Origin: JBFGCA01 sp041567315
GTDB lineage: Bacteria; Acidobacteriota; Thermoanaerobaculia; Multivoradales; JAHEKO01
Reading direction: 5' to 3'
NCBI GenBank assembly: GCA_041567315.1
Contig: JBFGCA010000030.1
Span: forward strand, 1-44,714
Length of the DNA: 44,714 bases
A model generated the notes under the pieces. That model worked only from the letters and a program-made list of their open reading frames with translations, made no database searches and was not told the origin of the DNA. Positions 26,463 through 34,917 of this stretch are shown here, in pieces. A program made the position numbers and the translations under genes. Positions within the stretch are counted from its first letter, which is position 1. Every line of letters begins with the position of its first letter.

Positions 26463-28313
26463 GTTGGGCTCACAGAAGCAGTAGGCGAGGAGCCCCGGCC
26501 GCTCGGGGGTCGCCGAGGCAGCCAGCGTCCGCAGCGCCTCGCCGGCCGGCCCGAACTCCGGCCCGCCGGCCAGCGCCGGTAGCGCGGCGCGGACTGCTGG
26601 GCCCACGCGCCCCGCCGCCGCCGACACCAGCCGGCCCAGGAGCCGGTCTCCCAGGCCCGCCCGGCGCTCGTAGTAGACCACGCGGTGATCGTCGGCCACC
26701 CCGGCGCGCTCGGCGGCGGCGGCGATCGCCTCGCCCAGGTCGCCGATGCGGTCCACCAGCCCCAGCCGCTGGCCGTCCTCGCCGGTCCACACCCGGCCGC
26801 GGGCAACGGCGTCGACCTGCTCGACGCTCATCCCCCGCCCCTCGGCGGCGCCGTCGAGGAACATGCGGTAGCCCTGGTCGATGAGCAGCTGGGCGGCGCG
26901 CGCCGCCTCCGGCGGCAGACCGCGGTCGGGGCGCAGGGTGCCGGCCAGCGGCCCGGTGCCGACGCCGTCGTTGCGCACCCCGAGCCGGGCGAGCGGCCCC
27001 TCGAAGGTGGGGATCATGGCGTAGATGCCGATCGAGCCGGTGAGCGTCGTGGGCTGGGCCCAGATCTCGTCGGCCGACATCGAGATCCAGTAGCCGCCGG
27101 AGGCGGCGACGCTGCTCATCGATGCCACCACCGGCTTGCCGGCCTCGCGGGTCAGCTCCAGCTCGCGGCGGATGATCTCGGCCGCCAGGGCGCTGCCGCC
27201 GGGGCTGTCCACCCGCAGCACGATCGCCTTGACGTCCTCGTCCTCGCGGGCGCCGCGGATCAGCGCCGCGGTCGAGTCGCCCCCCACCACCCCGGGGGGC
27301 TGGGTGCCGTCGAGGATCTCGCCGCTGGCCACGATCACCGCCACCACGTTGTCGCTCGGCGGCGGCGGCCGCCGGGCCGACCGCAGATAGGCGCCGTGCT
27401 CGATCCGCGGGTAGGCCTCCTCGTCGCCGTCCAGCCCGACCAGCTCGATCAGCCGGTCACGGACCCGGTCGCGGCCCGCCACCTCGTCGACCAGCCCTTC
27501 GGCCTGCGCCAGCGCCGCGGCGTCACCACTGTGCACCGCCAGCCGGTCGGCGAACTCGCTGGCATAGGCGGCCAGCGTCTCGGGAGCGACGCCGCGGGCC
27601 GCCGCCACGTCGGCGCGGTACTGCCGCCACAGACCGTCCAGCACCACCGCCAGCGCCTGCCGCGCCGCGGGCGACATGTCGCTCCGCAGGTAGGGCTCGG
27701 GGGCCGACTTGTACTCGCCGACCCGGAAGACGTTCCAGTGGACCTCCCAGCGGTCGAGCGCCTCCTTGTAGTAGTTGCGGTAGCTGCCGTAGCCGGTGAG
27801 CAGCACCATCCCCATCGGGTGGAGATAGACCTCGTCGGCGAGCGAGGCCAGGTAGTACTGGCTCTGGGTGTAGAAATCGCCGCTCGCCAGTACCGGCTTG
27901 CCGGAGGTCTGGAAGTCCCGCACCGCCTCGCCCAGGACCTGCAGCTTGCTCAGACCGGCGCCCAGCAGCCGATCGAGCTCGAGCAGCACCACCTTGACCC
28001 GCTCGTCGTCGCGGGCGGCCTCGAGCGCCTCGACCATGTCCTGGAGCAGGGTCTCGGGCCGCTCCTGGCCCAGCAGCGCGGCCACCGCGCGCTGGCTGGG
28101 GGTGCCCCAGAGCTGCTCGACCACCACCCCTTGCGGGGCGACGACCAGCGCCACCTTACCGGGAATCGAGGCCCCGCGCCCCCCCAGCAGGAGCATCAGG
28201 ACCAGCACCAGCAGGACGAGCAGCGACAGGGCGAGGGCCAGCCGCACCGCGCGCTCGACCCAACGCCAGGCGCGGGCCAGCCGGCCCTGGCTGGGGGTGG
28301 ACGACTCGTTCAT
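26460..28313 (-). CDS. sppA: Signal peptide peptidase SppA, 67-kDa type (family S49)
   Basis: 617 residues, long two-repeat SppA as in E. coli. An N-terminal membrane anchor (about 24-44) is followed by the first S49 half, carrying the catalytic Lys in FRVGEYKSAPEPYLR (Lys202), and the second half, carrying the nucleophile in SVAASGGYWIS (Ser405), with VDSPGGSALAAEII before it and TLTGSIGIYA after. It cleaves leftover signal peptides in the membrane. ATG 28313 has GGGAGGGAG 6 nt upstream and is preferred to the adjacent GTG. The last three bases (TAG) belong to the terminal repeat of the small element at 26281-26462. If TA was duplicated, the original stop would have been TAA at the same codon, so the protein is intact. 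Confidence 0.93.
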   Translation of the reverse strand: MNESSTPSQGRLARAWRWVERAVRLALALSLLVLLVLVLMLLLGGRGASIPGKVALVVAPQGVVVEQLWGTPSQRAVAALLGQERPETLLQDMVEALEAARDDERVKVVLLELDRLLGAGLSKLQVLGEAVRDFQTSGKPVLASGDFYTQSQYYLASLADEVYLHPMGMVLLTGYGSYRNYYKEALDRWEVHWNVFRVGEYKSAPEPYLRSDMSPAARQALAVVLDGLWRQYRADVAAARGVAPETLAAYASEFADRLAVHSGDAAALAQAEGLVDEVAGRDRVRDRLIELVGLDGDEEAYPRIEHGAYLRSARRPPPPSDNVVAVIVASGEILDGTQPPGVVGGDSTAALIRGAREDEDVKAIVLRVDSPGGSALAAEIIRRELELTREAGKPVVASMSSVAASGGYWISMSADEIWAQPTTLTGSIGIYAMIPTFEGPLARLGVRNDGVGTGPLAGTLRPDRGLPPEAARAAQLLIDQGYRMFLDGAAEGRGMSVEQVDAVARGRVWTGEDGQRLGLVDRIGDLGEAIAAAAERAGVADDHRVVYYERRAGLGDRLLGRLVSAAAGRVGPAVRAALPALAGGPEFGPAGEALRTLAASATPERPGLLAYCFCEPN

Positions 28314-28707
28314 CACAGGCTCCCTCCCGGCGGCGCCACCGCCGCCACCCTCTACTACGGCCCGCCCGGCGGCGGGGTTGACGCCCCGAACGCCGCGTGA
28401 CCCCGGTCATCCTCTCCGCCCCACCGCCCCCGGTCAAGCGCAACCCCAACACACCACTCCCGGCAGCTCTCGTTCTCCCACAACGCCCGTGGCCCACCGG
28501 GTCACCGGCCGAGACCGTGCAAGCCGGCCGGGGTGGGGTGCGACAGGGGCCTAGAGCCGAGCACTTGCGACGGCCCTCGAAGGCCACGGACCGCCCCGTG
28601 CGAAGGCGACAGGAGGGGCGAGCCTGCCCTTCGAACTCCGAAAGGCTCGCCCCGTCCCCAGGCGTGCCCCGCCCCGGCCGGCCCCGCCACAGCGGTTCCG
28701 CCCGTGG
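28314..28707. other. Intergenic region between sppA and the ketosynthase gene
   Basis: 394 bases without a supported gene. The half near the ketosynthase holds the terminator-like hairpin at 28615-28653 and further self-complementary words (for example GGCCCTCGAAGGCC at 28573-28586). The half near sppA should hold the sppA promoter, but no convincing boxes are seen. Confidence 0.5.
28615..28653 (-). terminator. Terminator-like hairpin downstream of the ketosynthase gene
   Basis: GGGGCGAGCCT (28615-28625) pairs perfectly with AGGCTCGCCCC (28643-28653) around a 17-base loop that itself holds TTCG/CGAA. It lies 55 bases past the ketosynthase stop on the minus strand. No T-run follows. Confidence 0.55.
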
Positions 28708-30309
28708 CTACTCGTCCCACAGCCTGCTGACCACGCAGGCGTTCACCCCGCCGATCCCCATGTTGATCTTGCCCGCCACCCGCCCGGCCGACCGCTCGGC
28801 CTCGTGGCTCACCAGCGAGCCCCCGTGCGGCCGGATCTGGGGGTGCAGCTCCTCGGCCTCGAGGTCGATCGGGTGGAGGACGCCGCGCGCGAAGCCCATG
28901 TGCTGAGCGGTCAGCTCCCAGCCGCCGCACACCGACATGCCGTGCCCGAAGGAGCCCTTGCGAGCGGTGAACCGGGTGGTGCCGGGGAAGACCGAGAGCG
29001 CGCTCTGCAGCTCGGTCCAGTCGCCGGGGGTGGCGGTGGCGTGCATGTCCCAGGTGGCGACGTCCTCGGGCCGGGCGCCGGCCGCCGTCAGGGCGGCGAG
29101 GATCGCCGCCTTGGGTCCCTCGGCCGAGGGGGTGATGATGTGGTCGGCGTCCGAGCTGGCCGCTACCCCCGCGATCTCGAGCCCCAGCGGCCGCATCCCC
29201 AGACGGCGGAAGTGGTCCAGCTCGCCGACCACCCAGATGCAGGCGCCCCCCGAGATGTGGGTGCCGCGCATGCCGGTGAACGGCTTCGACACCTGGCCGT
29301 CCTGCGAGATCACCCGCGCCTGGTAGAAGGCGCCCACCGACAGCGGATGGGGCTCGGGGTCGGTCATGCCGACCACGACGGCGCGCGCCTCGCCGCTCTG
29401 GATCGCCTGGTCGGCCAGCTTGAGGGCGGTGCCGAACCCCGAGCAGGCCGCCACCGGCGCGAAGCACGGCCCGGTGATCCGTCCCAGCATCGAGATCTGG
29501 GCGGCGGGGATGTTGGGGATGTTCCACAGGATGTTGGCGTTGACCGCGTTCCAGGGCTCGAGCGGGCAGCCATAGCGGGCGTTGAGCTTGCGCCGGGCCA
29601 CCGCCTTGCGGCGGATCAGATGCCCCTTGCTGGCGTCGATGTCGTCGCCGATGCCCTCGGCCTCGATCTCGCGCAGCTCGGCCAGATAGCGCTCGAGCCC
29701 GGCCGAACGGCACACCCAGAAGGCGAACCAGGCGTCGGCCGCCTCCTCGGCCTCGTCGGAGTCGGGGTCGAGGTCGTCGGGATCGGGCGGCGCGCCCAGC
29801 TCCCCAAGCCGCGCCCGCCGCTCCTCGGGCAGCGCCCGCCGGTAGCCGGCCAGCTCGGGGTGGTGCTCCTCGCGGCACCAGAAGCGGTCCCACCGGCGCT
29901 GTGCCCGGGCCAGCTCGATCGACACCTGGTAGAGCATCGGGTAGTCGCCCAGCCCGGTGCCGACGTAGATGTGGGTCGCCGGCCCCAGCCGGCGCAGCTC
30001 CTCCTCGAGACCGGGGTTCTGCCCCAGCGCCTGGATGAAGGCGCCGATCGCATACTTGACCATGTTGCCCATCTTGGCTTCGAGCTGCGGGTACTTGCGC
30101 GGCTCGAAGCGGGCGTCGATCCACTGGCGGTAGACCGAGAAGTCGAACTGAGGCGCCCCCACCAGGAAGTTGTTGGGGCCGAAGCCCTCGAAGGGGGCGA
30201 GCCAGCTGGTGGCCTGCTCGAGGTTGCGCTCGAAGCTGGCGACGTCCGGCGAGCGCGGCGCCACCACGCCCCACCCGAAGATGCCGAGCCGCTTGCGGGC
30301 CGCGCTCAT
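28708..30309 (-). CDS. Divergent stand-alone beta-ketoacyl synthase
   Basis: 533 residues, thiolase-fold condensing enzyme with the full Cys-His-His set: Cys289 in PVAACSGFGTAL, His423 in DMHATATPGDW and His456 in KGSFGHGMSVCGG. The C-terminus NMGIGGVNACVVSRL is the usual ketosynthase end. It departs from FabF in its N-terminal half: about 60-100 residues more than usual, with an acidic insert near 172-190 (PDPDDLDPDSDEAEEAAD) and a NANILWNIPNIPAAQISM segment before the active site. It should join an acyl thioester to malonyl-ACP or a similar extender. No acyl-carrier protein, ketoreductase or acyltransferase is near. ATG 30309 overlaps the lipase stop by 4 nt. Confidence 0.85.
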   Translation of the reverse strand: MSAARKRLGIFGWGVVAPRSPDVASFERNLEQATSWLAPFEGFGPNNFLVGAPQFDFSVYRQWIDARFEPRKYPQLEAKMGNMVKYAIGAFIQALGQNPGLEEELRRLGPATHIYVGTGLGDYPMLYQVSIELARAQRRWDRFWCREEHHPELAGYRRALPEERRARLGELGAPPDPDDLDPDSDEAEEAADAWFAFWVCRSAGLERYLAELREIEAEGIGDDIDASKGHLIRRKAVARRKLNARYGCPLEPWNAVNANILWNIPNIPAAQISMLGRITGPCFAPVAACSGFGTALKLADQAIQSGEARAVVVGMTDPEPHPLSVGAFYQARVISQDGQVSKPFTGMRGTHISGGACIWVVGELDHFRRLGMRPLGLEIAGVAASSDADHIITPSAEGPKAAILAALTAAGARPEDVATWDMHATATPGDWTELQSALSVFPGTTRFTARKGSFGHGMSVCGGWELTAQHMGFARGVLHPIDLEAEELHPQIRPHGGSLVSHEAERSAGRVAGKINMGIGGVNACVVSRLWDE

Positions 30310-31712
30310 CCGCAGCCCTCCGCCGCGGCCGCTTCCGGTGCCGCCAGGAAGTCGAGCAACCGCCGGTGGGTGGCCGGGTCGAGGATCATCTCGAAGTGCT
30401 CGCCCTTGAGGTAGAAGGGATCCGCCACCAGGGCCGCCAGCTCCTGTGGCGACAGCCAGAGCTGGCTCTCGCGGGTGGCGTGGCCGTCGCCCCCGGCGCT
30501 CGCCGCCGCCAGCAGCCCGGGCCGCCGCACCAGCGCCCTGTCGCCGGTGAACAGCGTCCGCCAGCCATCGCCACGGCGCGCCAGCACCGCCCGCTCAGGT
30601 GTCGGATCATAGACGTTCTGGATCAGATAGTAACCGGGGCACCCGAAGCCGGCGACGTCGCGGCGCAGCAGCCGGTGGAAGCGGGCTGCGCGGTCGAGCA
30701 TCCGCGCCAGGTGGGCGGCGCGGGCGCCGGGATCGGCGAACAGCTCGGGTCGCCGGCCGCGCGCCAGCCGCCGCGCTGGGCGGCGGCCGTAGACCGACCA
30801 TCCGTAGAGCCGCCAGCTCTCGGCGTCGAACAGGTCGACCGGCAGCGGCCGACCGGTCTCGTCCACGAACAGGTCGTCGCGGTAGACCGGCAGGTCCTGA
30901 TAGAGGGCGGCGAAGGTGAACAGCGTCTCCGGCCGCCAGCGGCGGCCGATCCCGGGCACGTAGCGCCGGCCGCGGTTCATCTCGCGGAGGATCCTGAGCC
31001 CGCCGCCGTTGGAGGTCCCGACCAGGATCATCTTGACGACCTCGACGGTCGCGGGCGGCGCCGCGGCGCCGCGCTCCGCCGCCTCCAGGTCGGCGCCGCC
31101 GTACTTGGCGAAGTAGCGGCAGACGTGAGCGCCATTGCTCTGACACATCAGCGCCACCGGCAGGCGCTCCTCGCCCCGCACCCGGCTCAGCGCCTCCAGC
31201 CGCCGCCCCAGCAGCGCCGCCGCCTCGACGTTGTCGCGGCGCCAGTCGTAGGCGAAGAGATAGAGGTCGCGATCCGCCGCCGGCCGCTCCAGATCGCCGC
31301 GGCGATAGCCGTTGGCCTCGAGCAGCCGGACGATCTCGCCGTAGACCGGCTTGCGGATGAAGTGCAGCAGCCGCACCTCCTCGATCACAGCGCCCGGGAC
31401 CACCCCACCGTCCGGTTGCTCCGGCCCGGCGGCGAGCGGCACAGCGGTCGCATAGCCGCCGTCGCGGGGCACGAACAGGTCGACGCCGCGGCCCCAGAGG
31501 AGCCTGCCGGTCGCCGCCTCGACCAGCTCGACCCCGGTCACCCCGGGCACCAGCACCACCACCGGCCGCGCCGGCGCGGCGGCCAGCTCCGGCAGCACCG
31601 GCGGCCGCGGCAGGCCGCTGCAGGCGGCCAGGAGCACGGCGCAGGCGAGCGGCAGGACGACCCGCGGTCGGGTGGCCGCCGCCCGGCCGACGCGGTAGCA
31701 GGCGCTGCCCAT
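30306..31712 (-). CDS. Lipoprotein alpha/beta hydrolase, LCAT/PDAT-like lipase-acyltransferase
   Basis: 468 residues. A lipoprotein signal ends LLAAC (Cys31), so the enzyme is anchored to a membrane outside the cytosol. The hydrolase domain follows lecithin-cholesterol acyltransferase relatives: oxyanion block VVLVPGVTGVEL, YLFAYDWRRDN, nucleophile ALMCQSNGAHVCRYF (Ser192), GTSNGGG, and a C-terminal KGEHFEMI with the probable catalytic His. It would hydrolyse or transfer acyl chains of lipids. It is translated directly before the ketosynthase (ATGA overlap), which suggests that one makes or extends an acyl chain and the other moves it, though one is outside and the other presumably inside the cell. 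ATG 31712 is the start. Confidence 0.85.
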   Translation of the reverse strand: MGSACYRVGRAAATRPRVVLPLACAVLLAACSGLPRPPVLPELAAAPARPVVVLVPGVTGVELVEAATGRLLWGRGVDLFVPRDGGYATAVPLAAGPEQPDGGVVPGAVIEEVRLLHFIRKPVYGEIVRLLEANGYRRGDLERPAADRDLYLFAYDWRRDNVEAAALLGRRLEALSRVRGEERLPVALMCQSNGAHVCRYFAKYGGADLEAAERGAAAPPATVEVVKMILVGTSNGGGLRILREMNRGRRYVPGIGRRWRPETLFTFAALYQDLPVYRDDLFVDETGRPLPVDLFDAESWRLYGWSVYGRRPARRLARGRRPELFADPGARAAHLARMLDRAARFHRLLRRDVAGFGCPGYYLIQNVYDPTPERAVLARRGDGWRTLFTGDRALVRRPGLLAAASAGGDGHATRESQLWLSPQELAALVADPFYLKGEHFEMILDPATHRRLLDFLAAPEAAAAEGCG

Positions 31713-31751
31713 GCGGCCGAACCATACCCCAGCGCCGGCCGGCCGCCCGGC

Positions 31752-31779
31752 CTGACGCGCTCCGGGCCGGCAGTATTAA
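31752..31779 (+). promoter_or_regulatory. Candidate promoter of the small membrane protein gene
   Basis: CTGACG (31752-31757) and TATTAA (31774-31779) with a 16-bp spacer, ending about 30 nt before the ATG. This is one of the few A+T-rich words in the area. The assignment is by eye only. Confidence 0.4.
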
Positions 31780-31809
31780 GATACGGCGACACCGCCGGGA
31801 GGGACCGCC

Positions 31810-32157
31810 ATGTCGCTGATCTTCTACAAAGTACTGCACATCGCCGCGGTGGCGCTGATGCTGACCGGCCTGGGGGCGCTCTGCGCGCTGGCCGGCGGCG
31901 GCGGCAACGGGCTGCGCCGGCTGGCCGGCATCTTCCACGGTCTCGCCCTGGTGCTGTTGCTGATCAGCGGCTTCGGGATGCTGGCCAAGCTGGCGATCGG
32001 CTTCCCGGGGTGGGTGCTCGTCAAGCTGGTGATCTGGCTGCTGTTGGGTGCCGTGGTGGCGCTGCTGCGCCGCCGCCCCGCCAGCGCCTCCTGGCTCTTC
32101 GTGGTGCTGCCGCTGCTGGTGGCGCTGGCCGGCGCGCTGGCGCTCTACAAGCCCTGA
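31810..32157 (+). CDS. Small four-helix membrane protein of unknown function
   Basis: 115 residues with four hydrophobic segments (about 5-28, 41-60, 66-86 and 92-112) and short charged loops (NGLRR, LRRRPA), hence an integral membrane protein with both ends probably in the cytosol. I do not recognise a family. The helix spacing resembles small quinone- or heme-associated and CopD/SirB-like proteins, but no conserved histidine pair is obvious beyond His10 and His43. GGGAGGGA (31797-31804) stands 5 nt before ATG 31810. It converges with the FkbM gene, 10 nt separating the stops, and stands apart from the glycan operon. Confidence 0.78.
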   Translation: MSLIFYKVLHIAAVALMLTGLGALCALAGGGGNGLRRLAGIFHGLALVLLLISGFGMLAKLAIGFPGWVLVKLVIWLLLGAVVALLRRRPASASWLFVVLPLLVALAGALALYKP

Positions 32158-32167
32158 GCCCGCCGGT

Positions 32168-32971
32168 TCACACCGTCCCAGCGATGCGGGAGGTGAACAG
32201 CTCGAGCTTCTCGCTCGGCACCAGGTAGTAGTCCCAGTAGACCTGATCGCAGGCCAGCCGCCATTCCTCGATCGAGCCCAGCCGGTTGCCCAAGACGTCG
32301 AGGCAGACGTAGCCGACCTCCTGCGCCAGCTCCCAAAGCGTCTCCTGCTCGTATCCGTAGGCCGCGTAGCCGGCGGCACCGTATTCGGTCGAGATGATCG
32401 GCCGGTGGCGCTCGATGGTCCCGAGCCCGCCCTTGAGGCAATCCACCTCCCCGCCCTCGACGTCGATCTTGACGTAGTCCAGACGGGACAGGTGACCGAC
32501 GCAGTCGTCGAGCCGCCGTACTCGCACCTCGATGTTCCGCGGCGCGGCGAGGTCGGGGCGGTTGAAGCGCCGCTGCTTGAGACCGCTCTCGCCGGGCGTC
32601 CCGGTGGCGAAGACGAACTCCGACCGGCCTTCGAAGGCCCCCAGCGCCACCTCGTGGATCTCCAGGATCGCGGCCCGGTCGGCAAACCGCCGGCGCAGTC
32701 CGTCGGCCAGGGAGGGAATCGGCTCGAAGGCCACCACGTGGCCGTCCGGCCAGGCGATCTCGAGAAAGTGCTCGAGGTGCTCGCCGACGTGGGCCCCGAC
32801 GTCCACCACCACCGCCCCGGGCACCAGGAAGCGCTGGTAGTTGTGGCGCACGATGTCCTCGTAGGGGAGCGACACGCCGTAGCGATCCCGCAGCCGCTTC
32901 AACAGCTCGAGCTGGGACGACAGCGCCGCCGCGCGCGGCGTTGCCGGCAGGTAGCTGTCGCTGGGCGCCAC
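32168..32971 (-). CDS. FkbM-family SAM-dependent methyltransferase
   Basis: 267 residues. The class I methyltransferase domain has AVVVDVGAHVGEHLEHFLEIAWPDGHVVAFEPIP (SAM motifs I and II), the FkbM block RLDDCVGHLSRLDYVKIDVEGGEVDCLKGG, and a Tyr-rich C-terminus (STEYGAAGYAAYGY, VYWDYYLVP). Such enzymes O-methylate sugars or polyketide hydroxyls. As the last gene of the leftward glycan operon, it probably methylates the polysaccharide. GTG 32971 is chosen, 14 nt after the glycosyltransferase stop. The frame stays open further upstream, but that part overlaps the glycosyltransferase gene. Confidence 0.88.
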   Translation of the reverse strand: MAPSDSYLPATPRAAALSSQLELLKRLRDRYGVSLPYEDIVRHNYQRFLVPGAVVVDVGAHVGEHLEHFLEIAWPDGHVVAFEPIPSLADGLRRRFADRAAILEIHEVALGAFEGRSEFVFATGTPGESGLKQRRFNRPDLAAPRNIEVRVRRLDDCVGHLSRLDYVKIDVEGGEVDCLKGGLGTIERHRPIISTEYGAAGYAAYGYEQETLWELAQEVGYVCLDVLGNRLGSIEEWRLACDQVYWDYYLVPSEKLELFTSRIAGTV

Positions 32972-32985
32972 TGCCAGACCCCGGC

Positions 32986-34917
32986 CTACCGATGCTGCTC
33001 GTGATAGGCGGCGAGCTGCTCGATCTTGTGCTCCCGGCTCAGCCAGTGAGCGCGGTTCGGCGCCGCCGTCGCCTGCTCCACGAACTCGACCAGGCCCGTC
33101 GCGACCTCCTTCCAACTCGCCGGCTCGCCCCGACCGTCGAGCCTGGTGCCGATCGCCCGGGCGCTCGCTCCGGCGCCGTGCAGCAAACCGCCGACGATCT
33201 CGACCAGCTCGAGTGGAGTCTCGTAGGTGTAGAGGCTCCCGGGGCCCGAGTAGTGGCCGGCGATCTCCTCGACGAGGTCGGATCGACGCGCCACCACCGC
33301 CCGGCCGTGGCTCAGCCCCTGCAGGACCGGAAAGCCGAAGCCCTCGTAGAACGACGGAAAGACGAGCACCCGGGCCTGGGCATAGCAGCTTTCCAGCTCA
33401 CCCGGCGGCAGGACGCCGCTCTGCATGATGGTCACGTTGCCGGACTCCCGGTCCTCGCCGCCGAGGGCGCGGATCTGCAGATAGGGAAAGGCGGTGGCCA
33501 GCAGAGCGACCGTTTGCGGCACGAACTTGTGATCCAGCTGGTTGCCGACCACGAAGAGGAAGGGCAGTGAGCCGTCGGCCGCCTCGCCGGCGGGCGTGGC
33601 GTAGTCGCGCGGATGACAGGACAGGCGACAGACGTGCTGGCCGACCGCCGGCGCCATCTGGAAGCGCCGGGCGAACCGATTGCGGGTGAACTCCGAATCG
33701 AAGAGCAGACCATCGGCGTGCTCGGCCAGGAACCGCCAGGTGGCGCCGAGGGTGTGGGTCCAGCTGCCGACGTAGAGCACGTCCCACGAGATGGTGTCAA
33801 GCATCAGGTAAAAGTTGAACAGCGCCGTGCGGTGCAGCCCGATCATCGTGTCGAAGTCCCACGGCTGCGACAGGCGGACCGCCGCCGCAAAACGGGTCGA
33901 CGGCTCCTCGTGGAGGACGCGCCACGAGGCACAGAGCTCCGCGAGCCGGTGGAACTCGGCCGCCCCGCGATCGGCCAGCACCGTGGTGTGCCACTCGCAG
34001 TCGAGATCGCGAAGGCCTTTCAGGATCCCGAGGGCGGCGGCGGTCGTTCCGTTGTGCCGCTGCTGCAGACCGCGCGCGTCGATCAGCAGCCGGCGGCGCT
34101 CCGCCGGTTGGGGCCGGAGGGCGCGACCGAGCAGCTCTTCGTGGCGGAGCGCGGCGGCGCTCTCGAGCTCCTTGCGCCCCAGCGCCACGTCGGCGTACAT
34201 CCAGTGGAGGGTCCAGTAGTCTTGGTGCTCGTCACACCGGTCCGCGCCGCCCCCCGGTCTGGAGACGTCGAGCACGGCGTCGTTGGCGACCACGCTCCGG
34301 AAGCCCAGCCGCCGCGCCCGGCACAGATACTGGAGCCACGCGCCTCGCAGCGAGCGGAAGCGCCGATCCAGCCCGGTGAGGTTCCCTACCAGCTCGCGCC
34401 GGAGAAGGATGCACGCCGCCACCAGCTCCGGGAAGATGTAGCGCCGTGGAATCTCGGCCAGCAGCCGCCGCGGCAGGCCGGCGCGCGAGTCCCCGTCGTC
34501 GCCCGCGGCGAGCGGCAGGATGCCGCCGTCCGCCGCCCGCTGCCGCGGAACGGCGGCGCCGAACAGCGGATCCTCCTCGAGCGCCGCCTCCAGCGCCCCC
34601 ACCAGCTCGCCGCCGGGCACCACCGGTTCGGTGATCACCAGGAACGACCGGCCCTCGCGGCTGGCCAGCTCGAGGGCCCGATCGGCAGCGACGATCGGCT
34701 CCGGGCGGTGGAGGCAGCGCCAACGCTCGGGCAGGTCGATCTCCTGCGAAGCCGCCCCTTCGCTCGCCAGCAGGATCGTCCCCACGACCCCCCGGTCGCC
34801 CAGCGCCTCGGAGCTGCGCAGCTCCTCCAGCAGTTCGAGCACGGCGGCACCGCCCGGCCGCCACCGCGACAGATCCAGGAGGAAGTCGATCCCGGCGACG
34901 TCAGCGGGACCGGTCAC
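32986..34917 (-). CDS. Two-domain glycosyltransferase (GT2-like N-terminus, GT4 C-terminus)
   Basis: 643 residues. The first about 270 look like a reduced GT2-type (GT-A) domain (SRWRPGGAAVLELLEELR, FLVITEPVVPGG as the DxD-equivalent region without a clear DxD, and RRYIFPELVAACILLRRELVG). The last about 350 are a GT-B/GT4 domain: LIDARGLQQRHNGTTAAALGIL (acceptor side), LFVVGNQLDHKFVPQTV, and the donor signature FPSFYEGFGFPVLQGLSHGRAVV (about 518-540). It should transfer a nucleotide-activated sugar during glycan assembly. GTG 34917 overlaps the end of the giant upstream gene by 17 nt, so translation is coupled. The N-terminal domain may be inactive. Confidence 0.87.
   Translation of the reverse strand: MTGPADVAGIDFLLDLSRWRPGGAAVLELLEELRSSEALGDRGVVGTILLASEGAASQEIDLPERWRCLHRPEPIVAADRALELASREGRSFLVITEPVVPGGELVGALEAALEEDPLFGAAVPRQRAADGGILPLAAGDDGDSRAGLPRRLLAEIPRRYIFPELVAACILLRRELVGNLTGLDRRFRSLRGAWLQYLCRARRLGFRSVVANDAVLDVSRPGGGADRCDEHQDYWTLHWMYADVALGRKELESAAALRHEELLGRALRPQPAERRRLLIDARGLQQRHNGTTAAALGILKGLRDLDCEWHTTVLADRGAAEFHRLAELCASWRVLHEEPSTRFAAAVRLSQPWDFDTMIGLHRTALFNFYLMLDTISWDVLYVGSWTHTLGATWRFLAEHADGLLFDSEFTRNRFARRFQMAPAVGQHVCRLSCHPRDYATPAGEAADGSLPFLFVVGNQLDHKFVPQTVALLATAFPYLQIRALGGEDRESGNVTIMQSGVLPPGELESCYAQARVLVFPSFYEGFGFPVLQGLSHGRAVVARRSDLVEEIAGHYSGPGSLYTYETPLELVEIVGGLLHGAGASARAIGTRLDGRGEPASWKEVATGLVEFVEQATAAPNRAHWLSREHKIEQLAAYHEQHR

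Noticed and set aside
26249..26806. Minus-strand 185-codon frame through the TIR element
   Set aside because: It overlaps sppA out of frame and runs through the non-coding element without a ribosome site or domain.
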